DNA from: Allolobophora icterica
Lineage: Eukaryota > Annelida > Clitellata > Crassiclitellata > Lumbricidae
Assembly: GCA_963556255.1 (NCBI GenBank)
Contig: OY744615.1
Location: 11,676,115 to 11,740,114 of the forward strand
Direction of reading: 5' to 3'
DNA length: 64,000 nt
Shown one piece after another: positions 10,127-23,717 of the stretch (positions are counted from its first letter, which is position 1; every line of letters begins with the position of its first letter). The notes under the pieces were generated by a model, which ran no database searches, had not been told where the DNA came from, and saw only the letters and a list, made by a program, of their open reading frames with translations. Both the position numbers and the translations under genes were made by a program.

Positions 10127-13100
10127 GACAGATTAACACCTCTACCAAGCAGAAATCATATCACAGCACGATCTCCTACGATATACCATGCACCAACATC
10201 AAATCGGACATAAAATGTTTTTGAAAAATTTCTCTAATTCATCAAATCTGCATCGGAAACGCGATTTCCCACTGTCCGAGTTTTACACCCTGCCAGAGGC
10301 CATATAAATTTTTACGAGAATTGCTCTAATTCAAATTCTAAGACAGATTAACACCTCTACCAAGCAGAAATCATATCACAGCACGATCTCCTACGATATA
10401 CCATGCACCAACATCAAATCGGACATAAAATGTTTTTTGAAAAATTTCTCTAATTCATCAAATCTGCATCGGAAACGCGATTTCCCAGTGTCCGAGTTTT
10501 ACACCCTGCCAGAGGCCATATAAATTTTTACGAGAATTGCTCTAATTCAAATTCTAAGACAGATTAACACCTCTACCAAGCAGAAATCATATCACAGCAC
10601 GATCTCCTACGATATACCATACACCAACATCAAATCGGACATAAAATGTTTTTTGAAAAATTTCTCTAATTCATCAAATCTGCATCGGAAACGCGATTTC
10701 CCAGTGTCCGAGTTTTACACCCTGCCAGAGGCCATATAAATTTTTACGAGAATTGCTCTAATTCAAATTCTAAGACAGATTAACACCTCTACCAAGCAGA
10801 AATCATATCACAGCACGATCTCCTACGATATACCATGCACCAACATCAAATCGGACATAAAATGTTTTTTGAAAAATTTCTCTAATTCATCAAATCTGCA
10901 TCGGAAACGCGATTTCCCAGTGTCCGAGTTTTACACCCTGCCAGAGGCCATATAAATTTTTACGAGAATTGCTCTAATTCAAATTCTAAGACAGATTAAC
11001 ACCTCTACCAAGCAGAAATCATATCACAGCACGATCTCCTACGATATACCATGCACCAACATCAAATCGGACATAAAATGTTTTTTGAAAAATTTCTCTA
11101 ATTCATCAAATCTGCATCGGAAACGCGATTTCCCAGTGTCCGAGTTTTACACCCTGCCAGAGGCCATATAAATTTTTACAAGAATTGCTCTAATTCAAAT
11201 TCTAAGACAGATTAACACCTCTACCAAGCAGAAATCATATCACAGCACGATCTCCTACGATATACCATGCACCAACATCAAATCGGACATAAAATGTTTT
11301 TTGAAAAATTTCTCTAATTCATCAAATCTGCATCGGAAACGCGATTTCCCAGTGTCCGAGTTTTACACCCTGCCAGAGGCCATATAAATTTTTACGAGAA
11401 TTGCTCTAATTCAAATTCTAAGACAGATTAACACCTCTACCAAGCAGAAATCATATCACAGCACGATCTCCTACGATATACCATGCACCAACATCAAATC
11501 GGACATAAAATGTTTTTTGAAAAATTTCTCTAATTCATCAAATCTGCATCGGAAACGCGATTTCCCAGTGTCCGAGTTTTACACCCTGCCAGAGGCCAAA
11601 TAAATCTTTACGGAAATTGCTCTAATTCAAATTCTAAGACAGATTAACACCTCTACCAAGCAGAAATCATATCACAGCACGATTTCCTACGATATAGCAT
11701 GCACCAACATCAAATCGGACATAAAATGTTTTTTAAAAATTTCTCTAATTCATCAAATCTGCATCGGAAACGCGATTTCCCAGTGTCCGAGTTTTACACC
11801 CTGCCAGAGGCCATATAAATTTTTACGAGAATTGCTCTAATTCAAATTCTAAGACAGATTAACACCTCTACCAAGCAGAAATCATATCACAGCACGATCT
11901 CCTACGATATACCATGCACCAACATCAAATCGGACATAAAATGCTTTTTGAAAAATTTCTCTAATTCATCAAATCTGCATCGGAAACGCGATTTCCCAGT
12001 GTCCGAGTTTTACACCCTGCCAGAGGCCATATAAATTTTTACGAAAATTGCTCTAATTCAAATTCTAAGACAGATTAACACCTCTACCAAGCAGAAATCA
12101 TATCACAGCACGATCTCCTACGATATACCATGCACCAACATCAAATCGGACATAAAATGTTTTTTGAAAAATTTCTCTAATTCATCAAATCTGCATCGGA
12201 AACGCGATTTCCCAGTGTCCGAGTTTTACACCCTGCCAGAGGCCATATAAATTTTTACGAGAATTGTTCTAATTCAAATTCTAAGACAGATTAACACCTC
12301 TACCAAGCAGAAATCATATCACAGCACGATCTCCTACGATATACCATGCACCAACATCAAATCGGACATAAAATGTTTTTTGAAAAATTTCTCTAATTCA
12401 TCAAATCTGCATCGGAAACGCGATTTCCCAGTGTCCGAGTTTTACACCCTGCCAGAGGCCATATAAATTTTTACAAGAATTGCTCTAATTCAAATTCTAA
12501 GACAGATTAACACCTCTACCAAGCAGAAATCATATCACAGCACGATCTCCTACGATATACCATGCACCAACATCAAATCGGACATAAAATGTTTTTTGAA
12601 AAATTTCTCTAATTCATCAAATCTGCATCGGAAACGCGATTTCCCAGTGTCCGAGTTTTACACCCTGCCAGAGGCCATATAAATTTTTACGAGAATTGCT
12701 CTAATTCAAATTCTAAGACAGATTAACACCTCTACCAAGCAGAAATCATATCACAGCACGATCTCCTACGATATACCATGCACCAACATCAAATCGGACA
12801 TAAAATGTTTTTTGAAAAATTTCTCTAATTCATCAAATCTGCATCGGAAACGCGATTTCCCAGTGTCCGAGTTTTACACCCTGCCAGAGGCCAAATAAAT
12901 CTTTACGGAAATTGCTCTAATTCAAATTCTAAGACAGATTAACACCTCTACCAAGCAGAAATCATATCACAGCACGATTTCCTACGATATAGCATGCACC
13001 AACATCAAATCGGACATAAAATGTTTTTTAAAAATTTCTCTAATTCATCAAATCTGCATCGGAAACGCGATTTCCCAGTGTCCGAGTTTTACACCCTGCC

Positions 13101-14439
13101 AGAGGCCATATAAATTTTTACGAGAATTGCTCTAATTCAAATTCTAAGACAGATTAACACCTCTACCAAGCAGAAATCATATCACAGCACGATCTCCTAC
13201 GATATACCATGCACCAACATCAAATCGGACATAAAATGCTTTTTGAAAAATTTCTCTAATTCATCAAATCTGCATCGGAAACGCGATTTCCCAGTGTCCG
13301 AGTTTTACACCCTGCCAGAGGCCATATAAATTTTTACGAAAATTGCTCTAATTCAAATTCTAAGACAGATTAACACCTCTACCAAGCAGAAATCATATCA
13401 CAGCACGATCTCCTACGATATACCATGCACCAACATCAAATCGGACATAAAATGTTTTTTGAAAAATTTCTCTAATTCATCAAATCTGCATCGGAAACGC
13501 GATTTCCCAGTGTCCGAGTTTTACACCCTGCCAGAGGCCAAATAAATCTTTACGAAAATTGCTCTAATTCAAATTCTAAGACAGATTAACACCTCTACCA
13601 AGCAGAAATCATATCACAGCACGATCTCCTACGATATACCATGCACCAACATCAAATCGGACATAAAATGTTTTTTAAAAATTTCTCTAATTCATCAAAT
13701 CTGCATCGGAAAGCAATTTCCCAGTGTCCGAGTTTTACACCCAGCCAGAGGCCATATAAATTTTTACGAGAATTGCTCTAATTCAAATTCTAAGACAGAT
13801 TAACACCTCTACCAAGCAGAAATCATATCACAGCACGATCTCCTACGATATACCATGCACCAACATCAAATCGGACATAAAATGTTTTTCGAAAAATTTC
13901 TCTAATTCATCAAATCTGCATCAGAAACGCGATTTCCCAGTGTTCGAGTTTTACACCCTGCCAGAGGCCATATAAATTTTTACGAGAATTGCTCTAATTC
14001 AAATTCTAAGACAGATTAACACCTCTACCAAGCAGAAATCATATCACAGCACGATCTCCTACGATATACCATGCACCAACATCAAATCGGACATAAAATG
14101 TTTTTTAAAAATTTCTCTAATTCATCAAATCTGCATCAGAAACGCGATTTCCCAGTGTTCGAGTTTTACACCCTGCCAGAGGCCATATAAATTTTTACGA
14201 GAATTGCTCTAATTCAAATTCTAAGACAGATTAACACCTCTACCAAGCAGAAATCATATCACAGCACGATCTCCTACGATATACCATGCACCAACATCAA
14301 ATCGGACATAAAATGTTTTTTAAAAATTTCTATAATTCATCAAATCTGCATCGGAAACGCGATTTCCCAGTGTCCGAGTTTTACACCCTGCCAGAGGCCA
14401 AATAAATCTTTACGAAAATTGCTCTAATTCAAATTCTAA
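10127..14439. repeat. 14-mer HOR, copy 4 (20 monomers, internal duplication)
   Basis: This copy is 4,313 bp because a run of types (ACAAG tail, type, CGGAAA tail, GATTTCC+GCATGC, ATGCTTTTTG) occurs twice, near 10990-12068 and 12285-13363. A junction monomer at about 12069-12284 with a private GAATTGTTC base lies between them. Twenty equals fourteen plus six. The CCATACACC monomer comes one position earlier than in copy 3, as in copies 2 and 5. Confidence 0.8.
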
Positions 14440-16813
14440 GACAGATTAACACCTCTACCAAGCAGAAATCATATCACAGCACGATCTCCTACGATATACC
14501 ATGCACCAACATCAAATCGGACATAAAATGTTTTTGAAAAATTTCTCTAATTCATCAAATCTGCATCGGAAACGCGATTTCCCAGTGTCCGAGTTTTACA
14601 CCCTGCCAGAGGCCATATAAATTTTTACGAGAATTGCTCTAATTCAAATTCTAAGACAGATTAACACCTCTACCAAGCAGAAATCATATCACAGCACGAT
14701 CTCCTACGATATACCATGCACCAACATCAAATCGGACATAAAATGTTTTTTGAAAAATTTCTCTAATTCATCAAATCTGCATCGGAAACGCGATTTCCCA
14801 GTGTCCGAGTTTTACACCCTGCCAGAGGCCATATAAATTTTTACGAGAATTGCTCTAATTCAAATTCTAAGACAGATTAACACCTCTACCAAGCAGAAAT
14901 CATATCACAGCACGATCTCCTACGATATACCATACACCAACATCAAATCGGACATAAAATGTTTTTTGAAAAATTTCTCTAATTCATCAAATCTGCATCG
15001 GAAACGCGATTTCCCAGTGTCCGAGTTTTACACCCTGCCAGAGGCCATATAAATTTTTACGAGAATTGCTCTAATTCAAATTCTAAGACAGATTAACACC
15101 TCTACCAAGCAGAAATCATATCACAGCACGATCTCCTACGATATACCATGCACCAACATCAAATCGGACATAAAATGTTTTTTGAAAAATTTCTCTAATT
15201 CATCAAATCTGCATGGGAAACGCGATTTCCCAGTGTCCGAGTTTTACACCCTGCCAGAGGCCATATAAATTTTTACGAGAATTGCTCTAATTCAAATTCT
15301 AAGACAGATTAACACCTCTACCAAGCAGAAATCATATCACAGCACGATCTCCTACGATATACCATGCACCAACATCAAATCGGACATAAAATGTTTTTTG
15401 AAAAATTTCTCTAATTCATCAAATCTGCATCGGAAACGCGATTTCCCAGTGTCCGAGTTTTACACCCTGCCAGAGGCCATATAAATTTTTACAAGAATTG
15501 CTCTAATTCAAATTCTAAGACAGATTAACACCTCTACCAAGCAGAAATCATATCACAGCACGATCTCCTACGATATACCATGCACCAACATCAAATCGGA
15601 CATAAAATGTTTTTTGAAAAATTTCTCTAATTCATCAAATCTGCATCGGAAACGCGATTTCCCAGTGTCCGAGTTTTACACCCTGCCAGAGGCCATATAA
15701 ATTTTTACGAGAATTGCTCTAATTCAAATTCTAAGACAGATTAACACCTCTACCAAGCAGAAATCATATCACAGCACGATCTCCTACGATATACCATGCA
15801 CCAACATCAAATCGGACATAAAATGTTTTTTGAAAAATTTCTCTAATTCATCAAATCTGCATCGGAAACGCGATTTCCCAGTGTCCGAGTTTTACACCCT
15901 GCCAGAGGCCAAATAAATCTTTACGGAAATTGCTCTAATTCAAATTCTAAGACAGATTAACACCTCTACCAAGCAGAAATCATATCACAGCACGATTTCC
16001 TACGATATAGCATGCACCAACATCAAATCGGACATAAAATGTTTTTTAAAAATTTCTCTAATTCATCAAATCTGCATCGGAAACGCGATTTCCCAGTGTC
16101 CGAGTTTTACACCCTGCCAGAGGCCATATAAATTTTTACGAGAATTGCTCTAATTCAAATTCTAAGACAGATTAACACCTCTACCAAGCAGAAATCATAT
16201 CACAGCACGATCTCCTACGATATACCATGCACCAACATCAAATCGGACATAAAATGCTTTTTGAAAAATTTCTCTAATTCATCAAATCTGCATCGGAAAC
16301 GCGATTTCCCAGTGTCCGAGTTTTACACCCTGCCAGAGGCCATATAAATTTTTACGAAAATTGCTCTAATTCAAATTCTAAGACAGATTAACACCTCTAC
16401 CAAGCAGAAATCATATCACAGCACGATCTCCTACGATATACCATGCACCAACATCAAATCGGACATAAAATGTTTTTTGAAAAATTTCTCTAATTCATCA
16501 AATCTGCATCGGAAACGCGATTTCCCAGTGTCCGAGTTTTACACCCTGCCAGAGGCCAAATAAATCTTTACGAAAATTGCTCTAATTCAAATTCTAAGAC
16601 AGATTAACACCTCTACCAAGCAGAAATCATATCACAGCACGATCTCCTACGATATACCATGCACCAACATCAAATCGGACATAAAATGTTTTTTGAAAAA
16701 TTTCTCTAATTCATCAAATCTGCATCGGAAACGCGATTTCCCAGTGTCCGAGTTTTACACCCTGCCAGAGGCCAAATAAATCTTTACGAAAATTGCTCTA
16801 ATTCAAATTCTAA
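14440..16813. repeat. 14-mer HOR, copy 5 (11 monomers, truncated right)
   Basis: It follows copy 4 in order from T5 through ATGCTTTTTG (14440-16375), then has two CCAAATAAATC-tail monomers and leaves the HOR. The AAGCAATTT, TTTTTCG, CATCAG and TCTATAATT types are missing. The spacing from the ATGCTTTTTG marker of copy 4's second run to this one is 3,018 bp. This is the right limit of the 14-mer domain. Confidence 0.75.
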
Positions 16814-19800
16814 GACAGATTAACACCTCTACCAAGCAGAAATCATATCACAGCACGATCTCCTACGATATACCATGCACCAACATCAAATCGGACATAA
16901 AATGTTTTTTAAAAATTTCTCTAATTCATCAAATCTGCATCGGAAACGCGATTTCCCAGTGTCCGAGTTTTACACCCTGCCAGAGGCCATATAAATTTTT
17001 ATGAGAATTGCTCTAATTCAAATTCTAAGACAGATTAACACCTCTACCAAGCAGAAATCATATCACAGCACGATCTCCTACGATATACCATGCACCAACA
17101 TCAAATCGGACATAAAATGTTTTTTGAAAAATTTCTCTAATTCATCAAATCTGCATCGGAAACGCGATTTCCCAGTGTCCGAGTTTTACACCCTGCCAGA
17201 GGCCATATAAATTTTTACGAGAATTGCTCTAATTCAAATTCTAAGACAGATTAACACCTCTACCAAGCAGAAATCATATCACAGCACGATCTCCTACGAT
17301 ATACCATGCACCAACATCAAATCGGACATAAAATGTTTTTTAAAAATTTCTCTAATTCATCAAATCTGCATCGGAAACGCGATTTCCCAGTGTCCGAGTT
17401 TTACACCCTGCCAGGGGCCAAATAAATTTTTACGAGAATTGCTCTAATTCAAATTTTAAGACAGACTAACACCTCTACCAAGCAGAAATCATATCACAGC
17501 ACGATCTCCTACGATATACCATGCACCAACATCAAATCGGACATAAAATGCTTTTTGAAAAATTTCTCTAATTCATCAAATCTGCATCGGAAACGCGATT
17601 TCCCAGTGTCCGAGTTTTACACCCTGCCAGAGGCCATATAAATTTTTACGAAAATTGCTCTAATTCAAATTCTAAGACAGATTAACACCTCTACCAAGCA
17701 GAAATCATATCACAGCACGATCTCCTACGATATACCATGCACCAACATCAAATCGGACATAAAATGTTTTTTGAAAAATTTCTCTAATTCATCAAATCTG
17801 CATCGGAAACGCGATTTCCCAGTGTCCGAGTTTTACACCCTGCCAGAGGCCAAATAAATCTTTACGAAAATTGCTCTAATTCAAATTCTAAGACAGATTA
17901 ACACCTCTACCAAGCAGAAATCATATCACAGCACGATCTCCTACGATATACCATGCACCAACATCAAATCGGACATAAAATGTTTTTTAAAAATTTCTCT
18001 AATTCATCAAATCTGCATCGGAAACGCGATTTCCCAGTGTCCGAGTTTTACACCCTGCCAGAGGCCATATAAATTTTTACGAGAATTGCTCTAATTCAAA
18101 TTCTAAGACAGATTAACACCTCTACCAAGCAGAAATCATATCACAGCACGATCTCCTACGATATACCATGCACCAACATCAAATCGGACATAAAATGTTT
18201 TTTGAAAAATTTCTCTAATTCATCAAATCTGCATCGGAAACGCGATTTCCCAGTGTCCGAGTTTTACACCCTGCCAGAGGCCATATAAATTTTTACGAGA
18301 ATTGCTCTAATTCAAATTCTAAGACAGATTAACACCTCTACCAAGCAGAAATCATATCACAGCACGATCTCCTACGATATACCATGCACCAACATCAAAT
18401 CGGACATAAAATGTTTTTTGAAAAATTTCTCTAATTCATCAAATCTGCATCGGAAACGCGATTTCCCAGTGTCCGAGTTGCACACCCTGCCAGGGCCAAA
18501 TAAGTCTTTACGAGAATTGCTCTAATTCAAATTCTAAGACAGATTAACACCTCTACCAAGCAGAAATCATATCACAGCACGATCTCCTACGATATACCAT
18601 GCACCAACATCAAATCGGACATAAAATGTTTTTTGAAAAATTTCTCTAATTCATCAAATCTGCATCGGAAACGCGATTTCCCACTGTCCGAGTTTTACAC
18701 CCTGCCAGAGGCCATATAAATCTTTACGAAAATTGCTCTAATTCAAATTCTAAGACAGATTAACACCTCTACCAAGCAGAAATCATATCACAGCACGATC
18801 TCCTACGATATACCATGCACCAACATCAAATCGGACATAAAATGTTTTTTGAAAAATTTCTCTAATTCATCAAATCTGCATCGGAAACGCGATTTCCCAC
18901 TGTCCGAGTTTTACACCCTGCCAGAGGCCATATAAATTTTTACGAAAATTGCTCTAATTCAAATTCTAAGACAGATTAACACCTCTACCAAGCAGAAATC
19001 ATATCACAGCACGATCTCCTACGATATACCATGCACCAACATCAAATCGGACATAAAATGTTTTTTTAAAAATTTCTCTAATTCATCAAATCTGCATCGG
19101 AAACGCGATTTCCCAGTGTCCGAGTTTTACACCCTGCCAGAGGACAAATAAATCTTTACGAAAATTGCTCTAATTCAAATTCTAAGACAGATTAACACCT
19201 CTACCAAGCAGAAATCATATCACAGCACGATCTCCTACGATATACCATGCACCAACATCAAATCGGACATAAAATGTTTTTTGAAAAATTTCTCTAATTC
19301 ATCAAATCTGCATCGGAAACGCGATTTCCCAGTGTCCGAGTTTTACACCCTGCCAGAGGCCAAATAAATCTTTACGAAAATTGCTCTAATTCAAATTCTA
19401 AGACAGATTAACACCTCTACCAAGCAGAAATCATATCACAGCACGATCTCCTACGATATACCATGCACCAACATCAAATCGGACATAAAATGTTTTTTGA
19501 AAAATTTCTCTAATTCATCAAATCTGCATCGGAAACGCGATTTCCCAGTGTCCGAGTTTTACACCCTGCCAGAGGCCATATAAATTTTTACGAGAATTGC
19601 TCTAATTCAAATTCTAAGACAGATTAACACCTCTACCAAGCAGAAATCATATCACAGCACGATCTCCTACGATATACCATGCACCAACATCAAATCGGAC
19701 ATAAAATGTTTTTTAAAAATTTCTCTAATTCATCAAATCTGCATCGGAAACGCGATTTCCCAGTGTCCGAGTTTTACACCCTGCCAGGGGCCAAATAAAT

Positions 19801-21342
19801 TTTTACGAGAATTGCTCTAATTCAAATTTTAAGACAGACTAACACCTCTACCAAGCAGAAATCATATCACAGCACGATCTCCTACGATATACCATGCACC
19901 AACATCAAATCGGACATAAAATGTTTTTGAAAAATTTCTCTAATTCATCAAATCTGCATCGGAAACGCGATTTCCCAGTGTCCGACTTTTACACCCTGCC
20001 AGAGGCCATATAAATTTTTACGAAAATTGCTCTAATTCAAATTCTAAGACAGATTAACACCTCTACCAAGCAGAAATCATATCACAGCACGATCTCCTAC
20101 GATATACCATGCACCAACATCAAATCGGACATAAAATGTTTTTTGAAAAATTTCTCTAATTCATCAAATCTGCATCGGAAACGCGATTTCCCAGTGTCCG
20201 AGTTTTACACCCTGCCAGAGGCCAAATAAATCTTTACGAAAATTGCTCTAATTCAAATTCTAGGACAGATTAACACCTCTACCAAGCAGAAATCATATCA
20301 CAGCACGATCTCCTACGATATACCATGCACCAACATCAAATCGGACATAAAATGTTTTTTGAAAAATTTCTCTAATTCATCAAATCTGCATCGGAAACGC
20401 GATTTCCCAGTGTCCGAGTTTTACACCCTGCCAGAGGCCAAATAAATCTTTACGAAAATTGCTCTAATTCAAATTCTAAGACAGATTAACACCTCTACCA
20501 AGCAGAAATCATATCACAGCACGATCTCCTACGATATACCATGCACCAACATCAAATCGGACATAAAATGTTTTTTAAAAATTTCTCTAATTCATCAAAT
20601 CTGCATCGGAAACGCGATTTCCCAGTGTCCGAGTTTTACACCCTGCCAGAGGCCATATAAATTTTTATGAGAATTGCTCTAATTCAAATTCTAAGACAGA
20701 TTAACACCTCTACCAAGCAGAAATCATATCACAGCACGATCTCCTACGATATACCATGCACCAACATCAAATCGGACATAAAATGTTTTTTGAAAAATTT
20801 CTCTAATTCATCAAATCTGCATCGGAAACGCGATTTCCCAGTGTCCGAGTTTTACACCCTGCCAGAGGCCATATAAATTTTTACGAGAATTGCTCTAATT
20901 CAAATTCTAAGACAGATTAACACCTCTACCAAGCAGAAATCATATCACAGCACGATCTCCTACGATATACCATGCACCAACATCAAATCGGACATAAAAT
21001 GTTTTTTGAAAAATTTCTCTAATTCATCAAATCTGCATCGGAAACGCGATTTCCCAGTGTCCGAGTTGCACACCCTGCCAGGGGCCAAATAAGTCTTTAC
21101 GAAAATTGCTCTAATTCAAATTCTAAGACAGATTAACACCTCTACCAAGCAGAAATCATATCACAGCACGATCTCCTACGATATACCATGCACCAACATC
21201 AAATCGGACATAAAATGTTTTTTGAAAAATTTCTCTAATTCATCAAATCTGCATCGGAAACGCGATTTCCCAGTGTCCGAGTTTTACACCCTGCCAGAGG
21301 CCAAATAAATCTTTACGAAAATTGCTCTAATTCAAATTCTAA
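16814..21342. repeat. Transitional domain, 21 monomers, loose partial repeats
   Basis: No single HOR covers this stretch. A marked pair, a monomer with CAGGGGCC and AAATTTTAAG followed by one opening GACAGACTAAC, occurs near 17246-17676 and again near 19630-20050. Monomers with GTTGCAC and an AAGTCTTTA tail occur near 18470-18510 and 21060-21100. ATGAG-tail monomers occur near 17001 and 20667. CACTG monomers sit at about 18540-18970. The two halves look like diverged copies of one longer unit with insertions. Confidence 0.6.
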
Positions 21343-23717
21343 GACAGATTAACACCTCTACCAAGCAGAAATCATATCACAGCACGATCTCCTACGATAT
21401 ACCATGCACCAACATCAAATCGGACATAAAATGTTTTTTAAAAATTTCTCTAATTCATCAAATCTGCATCGGAAACGCGATTTCCCAGTGTCCGAGTTTT
21501 ACACCCTGCCAGAGGCCATATAAATTTTTATGAGAATTGCTCTAATTCAAATTCTAAGACAGATTAACACCTCTACCAAGCAGAAATCATATCACAGCAC
21601 GATCTCCTACGATATACCATGCACCAACATCAAATCGGACATAAAATGTTTTTTGAAAAATTTCTCTAATTCATCAAATCTGCATCGGAAACGCGATTTC
21701 CCAGTGTCCGAGTTTTACACCCTGCCAGAGGCCATATAAATTTTTACGAGAATTGCTCTAATTCAAATTCTAAGACAGATTAACACCTCTACCAAGCAGA
21801 AATCATATCACAGCACGATCTCCTACGATATACCATGCACCAACATCAAATCGGACATAAAATGTTTTTCGAAAAATTTCTCTAATTCATCAAATCTGCA
21901 TCAGAAACGCGATTTAACAGTGTTCCAGTTTTACACCCTGCCAGAGGCCATATAAATTTTTACGAGAATTGCTCTAATTCAAATTCTAAGACAGATTAAC
22001 ACCTCTACCAAGCAGAAATCATATCACAGCACGATCTCCTACGATATACCATGCACCAACATCAAATCGGACATAAAATGTTTTTTGAAAAATTTCTCTA
22101 ATTCATCAAATCTGCATCGGAAACGCGATTTCCCACTGTCCGAGTTTTACACCCTGCCAGAGGCCATATAAATTTTTACAAGAATTGCTCTAATTCAAAT
22201 TCTAAGACAGATTAACACCTCTACCAAGCAGAAATCATATCACAGCACGATCTCCTACGATATACCATGCACCAACATCAAATCGGACATAAAATGTTTT
22301 TTGAAAAATTTCTCTAATTCATCAAATCTGCATCGGAAACGCGATTTCCCAGTGTCCGAGTTTTACACCCTGCCAGAGGCCATATAAATTTTTACGAGAA
22401 TTGCTCTAATTCAAATTCTAAGACAGATTAACACCTCTACCAAGCAGAAATCATATCACAGCACGATCTCCTACGATATACCATGCACCAACATCAAATC
22501 GGACATAAAATGCTTTTTGAAAAATTTCTCTAATTCATCAAATCTGCATCGGAAACGCGATTTCCCAGTGTCCGAGTTTTACACCCTGCCAGAGGCCAAA
22601 TAAATTTTTACGAGAATTGCTCTAATTCAAATTCTAAGACAGATTAACACCTCTACCAAGCAGAAATCATATCACAGCACGATCTCCTACGATATACCAT
22701 GCACCAACATCAAATCGGACATAAAATGTTTTTTGAAAATTTCTCTAATTCATCAAATCTGCATCGGAAACGCGATTTCCCAGTGTCCGAGTTTTACACC
22801 CTGCCAGAGGCCATATAAATTTTTACGAGAATTGCTCTAATTCAAATTCTAAGACAGATTAACACCTCTACCAAGCAGAAATCATATCACAGCACGATCT
22901 CCTACGATATACCATACACCAACATCAAATCGGACATAAAATGTTTTTTTGAAAAATTTCTCTAATTCATCAAATCTGCATCGGAAACGCGATTTCCCAG
23001 TGTCCGAGTTTTACACCCTGCCAGAGGCCATATAAATTTTTACGAGAATTGCTCTAATTCAAATTCTAAGACAGATTAACACCTCTACCAAGCAGAAATC
23101 ATATCACAGCACGATCTCCTACGATATACCATGCACCAACATCAAATCGGACATAAAATGTTTTTTGAAAAATTTCTCTAATTCATCAAATCTGCATCGG
23201 AAACGCGATTTCCCAGTGTCCGAGTTTTACACCCTGCCAGAGGCCATATAAATTTTTACAAGAATTGCTCTAATTCAAATTCTAAGACAGATTAACACCT
23301 CTACCAAGCAGAAATCATATCACAGCACGATCTCCTACGATATACCATGCACCAACATCAAATCGGACATAAAATGTTTTTTGAAAAATTTCTCTAATTC
23401 ATCAAATCTGCATCGGAAACGCGATTTCCCAGTGTCCGAGTTTTACACCCTGCCAGAGGCCATATAAATTTTTACGAGAATTGCTCTAATTCAAATTCTA
23501 AGACAGATTAACACCTCTACCAAGCAGAAATCATATCACAGCACGATCTCCTACGATATACCATGCACCAACATCAAATCGGACATAAAATGCTTTTTGA
23601 AAAATTTCTCTAATTCATCAAATCTGCATCGGAAACGCGATTTCCCAGTGTCCGAGTTTTACACCCTGCCAGAGGCCAAATAAATCTTTACGAAAATTGC
23701 TCTAATTCAAATTCTAA
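21343..23717. repeat. 11-monomer unit, shorter copy
   Basis: It begins with an ATGAG-tail monomer, a type monomer and a TTTTTCG+CATCAG monomer with the rare TTTAACAGTGTTCCAG stretch (near 21914). A CACTG+ACAAG monomer, a type monomer and two ATGCTTTTTG-marked units (22513 and 23593) follow. The same opening triplet recurs 2,375 bp later, which defines this and the next entry as two copies. This copy lacks the five monomers that precede the CACTG+ACAAG monomer in the longer one. Confidence 0.7.
22422..23501. repeat. Pentamer HOR unit (1,080 bp), first site
   Basis: Order: ATGCTTTTTG, type (one A short), CCATACACC with a T7 tract, ACAAG tail, type. The marker C of ATGC recurs exactly 1,080 bp later (22513 to 23593). 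It corresponds to a subset of the 14-mer HOR, which contains the CCATACACC, ACAAG and ATGC types in other positions, so the pentamer was probably carved out of the longer unit. Confidence 0.75.

Noticed and set aside
17001..17210. Open reading frames of 69-78 codons at 13 places (17001, 20667, 21530, 23905, 31242, 39869, 43509, 45438, 48007, 52949, 55969, 60065, 62008)
   Set aside because: Each is one monomer read through. A change near the monomer tail creates an ATG (TACGAG to TATGAG in ten, TATGAAAATTGTTC in two, AAATGTTTACG in one), and the frame ends at the stop in a following monomer. All other monomers lack the start, and one-base tract differences change the frame. There is no coding pattern or ribosome site.
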